From the NCBI GenBank assembly GCA_964647255.1, contig CAZYGI010000080.1, positions 1-15,804 on the forward strand: 15,804 nt of DNA, given 5' to 3'. The DNA is from CAWJEL01 sp964647255. GTDB lineage: Bacteria > Chloroflexota > Anaerolineae > CG2-30-64-16. Both the position numbers and the translations under genes were made by a program. The stretch's first letter is position 1. Each line of letters starts with the position of its first letter. The notes beneath the pieces were generated by a model, which saw only the letters and a program-made list of their open reading frames with translations, was not told the DNA's origin and did no database searches. Positions 12,756 to 15,804 of the stretch are shown one piece after another.

Positions 12756-14123
12756 TCACGTGTCACGCATATCGTCCATCACCATCCCCGCGACTTTCCT
12801 CCCGATCTCGACCGCGAAGTTGGTGCCGCGGTCCCACGGGTAGACCTGGCTCATGCTGGCAAAGTAGAGGCCGGGTACGGGCGTGCGCAAAGGCGGGATG
12901 TTGCGCGAATGGTTCAGCGGCGGCACCGGTTGGGCGTACGCGGTCTTCCACAACCAGGCGTCTCGCACCCAACTGCGGTCGAAATCGGGATTGAACCGCT
13001 TGAACGCCGGCAGAAAGCGCTCCAGCAGCTCCTCTTTGCTCAGCCGGAAATACTCGTGCTCCGGGTCAAGGTAGTCGCCGCAGTAGATGATGTGGTCGCC
13101 GCCGAAGTGCTCGGCGCCGACGTAGTTGGTGTGCTCGACCAGCGCCAGGAAGGGAAAACCGGCTTCCTTCGGCAGGTTGTGCCAGTAATACGGCGTGAGC
13201 TGGCGGTCGAGCGAGACGATCAGCACCACTGCGCCCATGGATTTGAGCGCCCGCAGGCTGGCGGCGTAGCTGTCAGGCAGGTCAGGCGCGAGCTTCGCCA
13301 TCAGCGCGGGGGAGCTGGTGGAGATGACCGCGTCGTAGGCCTCGGCGCCGGAGCCGGTCTCAACAACGAGTTGTCCTGCGGTCCCAGTCTGCTTTAGCAG
13401 ACTTGCGGTGTCAGCCTGGGATTTCAATCCCAGGTCTCGTTGAATGCCCGTTACCGGCGCACCCAGCCGGATTTCCACCCCGCGCGCCCGCAGCGCGTCC
13501 GCGAATTTGTCCATGAATGCCTGGAAACCGCCGGTAAATGTCCCCAGCCGTGTGGTGCGTGAGTGGAGCCGCGCCCACAGCCACGCCATGTTCACGGTCG
13601 CCAGGTTCTCCTCGCCGAACTTCCCCACCAGCATCGGCCGCCAGAACAGCTCGTAGACGCGCTTCCCAAAATAGCGCTGCGTCCATTCCGCCGCCGTGTA
13701 TTGTTCGAGCGGCTGCCAGTTGGAAGAAAAGCGGAGATACACACCCGCCAGCCCGAAACGGATGACATCCAACAAAGAGTAATGGCGCAGCAAAAACAGC
13801 GGCATATTGCTGGTAATCGAGTCAAACGGGTGGAACTTGCCTTGCCAGTAAATGACCGTGTACGGCCGCGGGAAGATCACCTGGTCGCGCCAGCCCAGCT
13901 CCTCGATCAATCCGAGCATATGTTTATCGCTGGCGAACCAGTGATGATAGAACTTCTCCAGCGTCCAATCCCAATGCGGGGCCCTGAAACCAGCGGCCAA
14001 CCCGCCGACCTGTGGCGCGGCCTCGTAGATCGTCACCCGATGGCCGGCGCGCGTCAGGTCGTGGGCAGCGGCCAGCCCGGCCACCCCCGCGCCGATGATT
14101 GCAATATGCTTCTGGGCAGACAT
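12756..14123 (-). CDS. FAD-dependent amine-oxidase-type oxidoreductase (protoporphyrinogen-oxidase-like)
   Basis: This 455-residue protein starts MSAQKHIAIIGAGVAGLAAA, with the dinucleotide FAD motif GAGVAG at 11-16 and a following acidic YEAAPQVGGLAAGF that fits the amino-oxidase/desaturase family. It continues with WDWTLEKFYHHWFASD and ends with the second FAD-contact motif YPWDRGTNFAVEIG. The substrate cannot be assigned; relatives include UDP-galactopyranose-mutase-like and porphyrinogen- or carotenoid-oxidising enzymes. ATG 14123 has GAGGAG about 10 nt upstream and begins 7 nt after the preceding stop (14131), so it is cotranscribed with the two cysteine proteins. Residues about 230-247 are encoded by a palindromic repeat element, yet the frame remains open. 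Confidence 0.85.
   Translation of the reverse strand: MSAQKHIAIIGAGVAGLAAAHDLTRAGHRVTIYEAAPQVGGLAAGFRAPHWDWTLEKFYHHWFASDKHMLGLIEELGWRDQVIFPRPYTVIYWQGKFHPFDSITSNMPLFLLRHYSLLDVIRFGLAGVYLRFSSNWQPLEQYTAAEWTQRYFGKRVYELFWRPMLVGKFGEENLATVNMAWLWARLHSRTTRLGTFTGGFQAFMDKFADALRARGVEIRLGAPVTGIQRDLGLKSQADTASLLKQTGTAGQLVVETGSGAEAYDAVISTSSPALMAKLAPDLPDSYAASLRALKSMGAVVLIVSLDRQLTPYYWHNLPKEAGFPFLALVEHTNYVGAEHFGGDHIIYCGDYLDPEHEYFRLSKEELLERFLPAFKRFNPDFDRSWVRDAWLWKTAYAQPVPPLNHSRNIPPLRTPVPGLYFASMSQVYPWDRGTNFAVEIGRKVAGMVMDDMRDT
13384..13436. repeat. Double-palindrome repeat element, in frame inside the FAD oxidoreductase gene
   Basis: AGTCTGCT-TT-AGCAGACT (13386-13403) is a perfect 8-bp hairpin; CCTGGGATT-TC-AATCCCAGG (13415-13434) is a perfect 9-bp hairpin; 11 nt separate them. 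On the coding strand the element reads D-L-G-L-K-S-Q-A-D-T-A-S-L-L-K-Q-T-G. I recall near-identical twin hairpins recurring in Chloroflexota genomes, but I cannot verify that here. Edges are approximate; the duplicated or inserted unit may reach 13376-13446. Confidence 0.8.
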
Positions 14124-14130
14124 GAGAGGG

Positions 14131-14490
14131 TTACTCCTCAACGGTTTCGCGCTCGTCGTCATCCATGTCCACCGGCTCGCCCGCCTGGTAGGCATCAATG
14201 TCGGCGCGTGCCTTTCCGTAGAGCGCCAGCAGATCGGAATCCGTCCCTTTGAACTGCATGACCGTCTGGGTGGCGCACATATGGCAGCCGCGCATATATT
14301 TGAAGCTGCCCTCGTGGCACTTCACGCAGCCGTCCAGCCGGATCATCATCAAAGTGAACGCCAGGCTGTCAGCATCCGTCTCCGGGAGCTTGGCGACGCG
14401 ATTGACCAGCGCGGCCCAGTCCGGGCCGCGCAAATCACGCAGAGATGAGATGAGACGGGGAGGAAAAAGAAGCTCAGCTTTCGGATACAT
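14131..14490 (-). CDS. Small four-cysteine protein, function unknown
   Basis: A 119-residue protein that I do not recognise as a named family. Its centre has C55-V-K-C58-H59 and G68-C69-H70-M71-C72, two CxxC pairs 10 residues apart, with a further CxxCH form in the first. There is no signal peptide or membrane segment, so a covalent c-type haem is unlikely; a zinc or Fe-S site, or a thiol redox site, is more likely. The C-terminus is acidic (DMDDDERETVEE). An N-terminal helical stretch (LISSLRDLRGPDWAALVNRVAKL) precedes the cysteines. It lies 5 nt after the DUF1858 gene and 7 nt before the FAD gene, so the three are probably one functional unit. Confidence 0.7.
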   Translation of the reverse strand: MYPKAELLFPPRLISSLRDLRGPDWAALVNRVAKLPETDADSLAFTLMMIRLDGCVKCHEGSFKYMRGCHMCATQTVMQFKGTDSDLLALYGKARADIDAYQAGEPVDMDDDERETVEE

Positions 14491-14495
14491 GATTT

Positions 14496-14954
14496 TCAGA
14501 AACTCACCTTGACATTCGGCGCCTTGACCGGCTCGGCAGAGCCGCCGCTGGCCCCCCCCACAAGGCCGTTGAGCGCGGCCATGAGCGCCGCCTGGTCTAT
14601 GCCGTACGTCTGGCAGGCGCCCTCGATAGTGTCCACGTCGCTGACTGCGCAGTGCGAGCAGCCTCCCAGATGGAAGCTCCCCAGCACCTCGTTCACCTTC
14701 GGATGAACCTCCAGCGCTTCAGCGATCGTCATTTTCGGATTGAAGATCGCCTCACCGGCCTGGCGGCGCACGTTCAGCCGCAGGTCGGTGAGCTTGGCGT
14801 CGAGCTTTTCGTTGGCCGCAGCCAGTTCGGTGCGCAGATCGGACAGGGAACCGGCCGTGCGATCCAGCCGCTCCGCCAACGTCCCCGAACGACGCAGGGT
14901 CAGGGCCGCGACAGCCAGCGCCAGCGCGGCGGTGATCAGGGCTACGACTTCCAT
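14496..14954 (-). CDS. Membrane-anchored DUF1858 protein
   Basis: The 152-residue protein starts with a hydrophobic segment (MEVVALITAALALAVAALTL), followed by a charged, probably coiled-coil region (about 25-68, ERLDRT..LSDLRTELAAANEKLDAKL). After that a DUF1858 domain reads MTIAEALEVHPKVNEVLGSF, then GGCSHCAVSDVDTIEGACQTYGID, with a CxxC pair and a third Cys. The C-terminus is Gly/Ser/Ala-rich. DUF1858 domains occur alone or in disulfide-reductase-like and hybrid-cluster-associated proteins and are thought to hold a thiol or metal site; the function is not established. The anchor would tether the CxxC domain on the cytoplasmic side if the N-terminus is outside. ATG 14954 is preceded by GAGGAGAG. 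Confidence 0.78.
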   Translation of the reverse strand: MEVVALITAALALAVAALTLRRSGTLAERLDRTAGSLSDLRTELAAANEKLDAKLTDLRLNVRRQAGEAIFNPKMTIAEALEVHPKVNEVLGSFHLGGCSHCAVSDVDTIEGACQTYGIDQAALMAALNGLVGGASGGSAEPVKAPNVKVSF

Positions 14955-14979
14955 GTCATTCTCTCCTCAGCAACTCATC

Positions 14980-15046
14980 GGACGAAAGACCCACAGCGAA
15001 AAACAATCTTCAAGATCATCCGTCTTTCATCCTTCGTCCTTCATCA
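14980..15046. repeat. Purine/pyrimidine-rich inverted repeat after the UPF0173 gene
   Basis: GGACGAAAGAC (14980-14990) and GTCTTTCATCC (15022-15032) pair over 11 bp with one mismatch (a G-U on the - strand RNA), and a further CTTCGTCCTTCATC copy runs into the UPF0173 stop codon. On the - strand the region is a series of GATGAA(A/G)GAC-like units. It resembles short interspersed repeats and is not a clean terminator. Confidence 0.4.
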
Positions 15047-15724
15047 AACCGTCAGCATTTGGCCCGGCTTCAGGATCACCGGCCTGGCCTGGGTCTTGGC
15101 CGCGATCTCGGCCGCGACCGCCTGCGCATCCTGGGCGATGATTCCGAAGGTATTATAGTGCATCAAGATCGCCGTCTTTGGCTGTAAGAATCCTACCGCT
15201 TTGACTGCATCCTCCGGGCCCATCGTGAAATTGTCGCCGATGGGCAGCATCGCCACGTCAATGCCCTCCGCGCCGTACAACTGCATGTCGAGGAACAACG
15301 CGGTGTCGCCCGCGTGATAGAGCACCTTCCCATCCAGCCACAGCAGGAAGCCGCACGGGTTGCCGCCGTAAGAACCATCCGGGAAGCTGGAGCCATGGTG
15401 GGCGATCGTCAGCTTCACCTTGCCGAACGGGAAGACGTGTGCGCCGCCGATGTGCATGTTGTGCGCCTTGACGCCATGTTTGCCCAGGTAGTTGGCGATC
15501 TCGTTGTTGCTGATCACCGTCGCGCCGGTGCGCTTGGCGATCGGCAGCGCGTCCCCCAGGTGATCCCCGTGCGCGTGCGTCACGAGGATATAGTCCGGGT
15601 TGACCTGCTCCGGCGCCACATCAGCCATCGCGTTGCCGGTTAAGAACGGATCAATCAACAGGTTAGCCTTGCTGGCCTGAATCGTAAAGCAAGCGTGACC
15701 GTGATAGGTGATTTGGACGGACAT
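15044..15724 (-). CDS. UPF0173 metal-dependent hydrolase (metallo-beta-lactamase fold)
   Basis: A 226-residue MBL-fold protein of the UPF0173 (YtkL) family. The zinc motif is T49-H50-A-H52-G-D54-H55; later AHHGSS, YHAGDTALF and LMHYNTF supply the other metal ligands. Length and the opening MSVQITYHGHACFTIQ fit the family, whose members are cytoplasmic hydrolases with unknown natural substrates. ATG 15724 is preferred because GGAGGTG stands directly before it; the frame extends to 15793 but the extra 23 residues are not family-like and overlap a hairpin. An inverted repeat overlaps its stop codon. It is separated by 89 bp from the DUF1858 gene, so a shared transcript is possible but not shown. 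Confidence 0.92.
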   Translation of the reverse strand: MSVQITYHGHACFTIQASKANLLIDPFLTGNAMADVAPEQVNPDYILVTHAHGDHLGDALPIAKRTGATVISNNEIANYLGKHGVKAHNMHIGGAHVFPFGKVKLTIAHHGSSFPDGSYGGNPCGFLLWLDGKVLYHAGDTALFLDMQLYGAEGIDVAMLPIGDNFTMGPEDAVKAVGFLQPKTAILMHYNTFGIIAQDAQAVAAEIAAKTQARPVILKPGQMLTV

Positions 15725-15739
15725 AGGCACCTCCGCTGG

Positions 15740-15768
15740 AAAAATGACCGGCACCCACCAGATGCCGG
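15740..15768 (-). terminator. Hairpin with T tract just upstream of the UPF0173 gene
   Basis: TGCCGG and CCGGCA (15763-15768 and 15748-15753 on +) pair around a 9-nt loop and on the - strand are followed by TCATTTTT. It ends about 15 nt before the UPF0173 start. It may terminate a gene beyond the window's edge, or act as an attenuator. The stem is only 6 bp. Confidence 0.35.
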
Positions 15769-15804
15769 CCACTTCGTCATTGTCCCTGTCCACCGGTTTT
15801 CGCC

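Noticed and set aside
14131..14490. The CxxCH motif as evidence for cytochrome c
   Set aside because: No signal peptide or membrane anchor, and a second CxxC pair lies 10 residues on, which fits a metal or thiol site better.

Overview
The window looks like a draft or metagenome-derived chromosomal segment from a GC-rich, probably anaerobic or facultative bacterium. Chloroflexota (Anaerolineae-like) is my best guess. It rests on the gene set (ferredoxin-dependent 2-oxoacid oxidoreductase, an HdrD-like membrane Fe-S oxidoreductase, a CxxC-less Mrp, DUF1786 beside lipA) and on many short interspersed repeats. This is inference, not a taxonomic test. A run of 10 Ns (4703-4712) marks a scaffold join.

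Layout. Only the first gene, a 5'-truncated korB-like gene (1-438), is on the + strand. It converges on gdhA (730-1989, -) across a strong hairpin terminator. Everything else is on the - strand. Read in the direction of transcription from the right edge it runs: an UPF0173 metallo-beta-lactamase-fold hydrolase; a tight three-gene set (membrane-anchored DUF1858 protein, small four-cysteine protein, FAD amine-oxidase-type protein); Mrp/ApbC; a membrane Fe-S oxidoreductase resembling ETF:menaquinone oxidoreductases, followed by a good terminator; then lpdA, a small antitoxin/PIN-toxin pair, lipA and a DUF1786 gene with almost no spacing; the N gap, flanked by the C-terminal remnant of a second DUF1786-like gene; two tandem flavin-reductase-like genes; an M20 amidohydrolase; and gdhA.

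How the genes fit together. korB, gdhA, lpdA and lipA all belong to 2-oxoacid and glutamate metabolism: 2-oxoglutarate oxidation, ammonia assimilation or release, and the lipoyl cofactor with its E3 enzyme. The right half is redox chemistry: Fe-S carrier (Mrp), quinone-linked Fe-S oxidoreductase, FAD enzyme and two cysteine-motif proteins.

Most unusual points. (1) The N gap sits inside a duplicated gene end, so it probably hides most of a DUF1786 paralogue or marks a mis-join. (2) At least two different palindromic repeat elements lie in frame inside coding regions (FAD protein and Fe-S oxidoreductase). (3) An 86-bp inverted-repeat element abuts a consensus -10 box in front of the Fe-S oxidoreductase gene. 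(4) A toxin-antitoxin pair is embedded in the lpdA-lipA operon with 3 nt to lipA. (5) The DUF1858/four-cysteine/FAD trio is a candidate uncharacterised thiol or Fe-S redox module. No rRNA, tRNA, CRISPR array or complete insertion sequence was seen.
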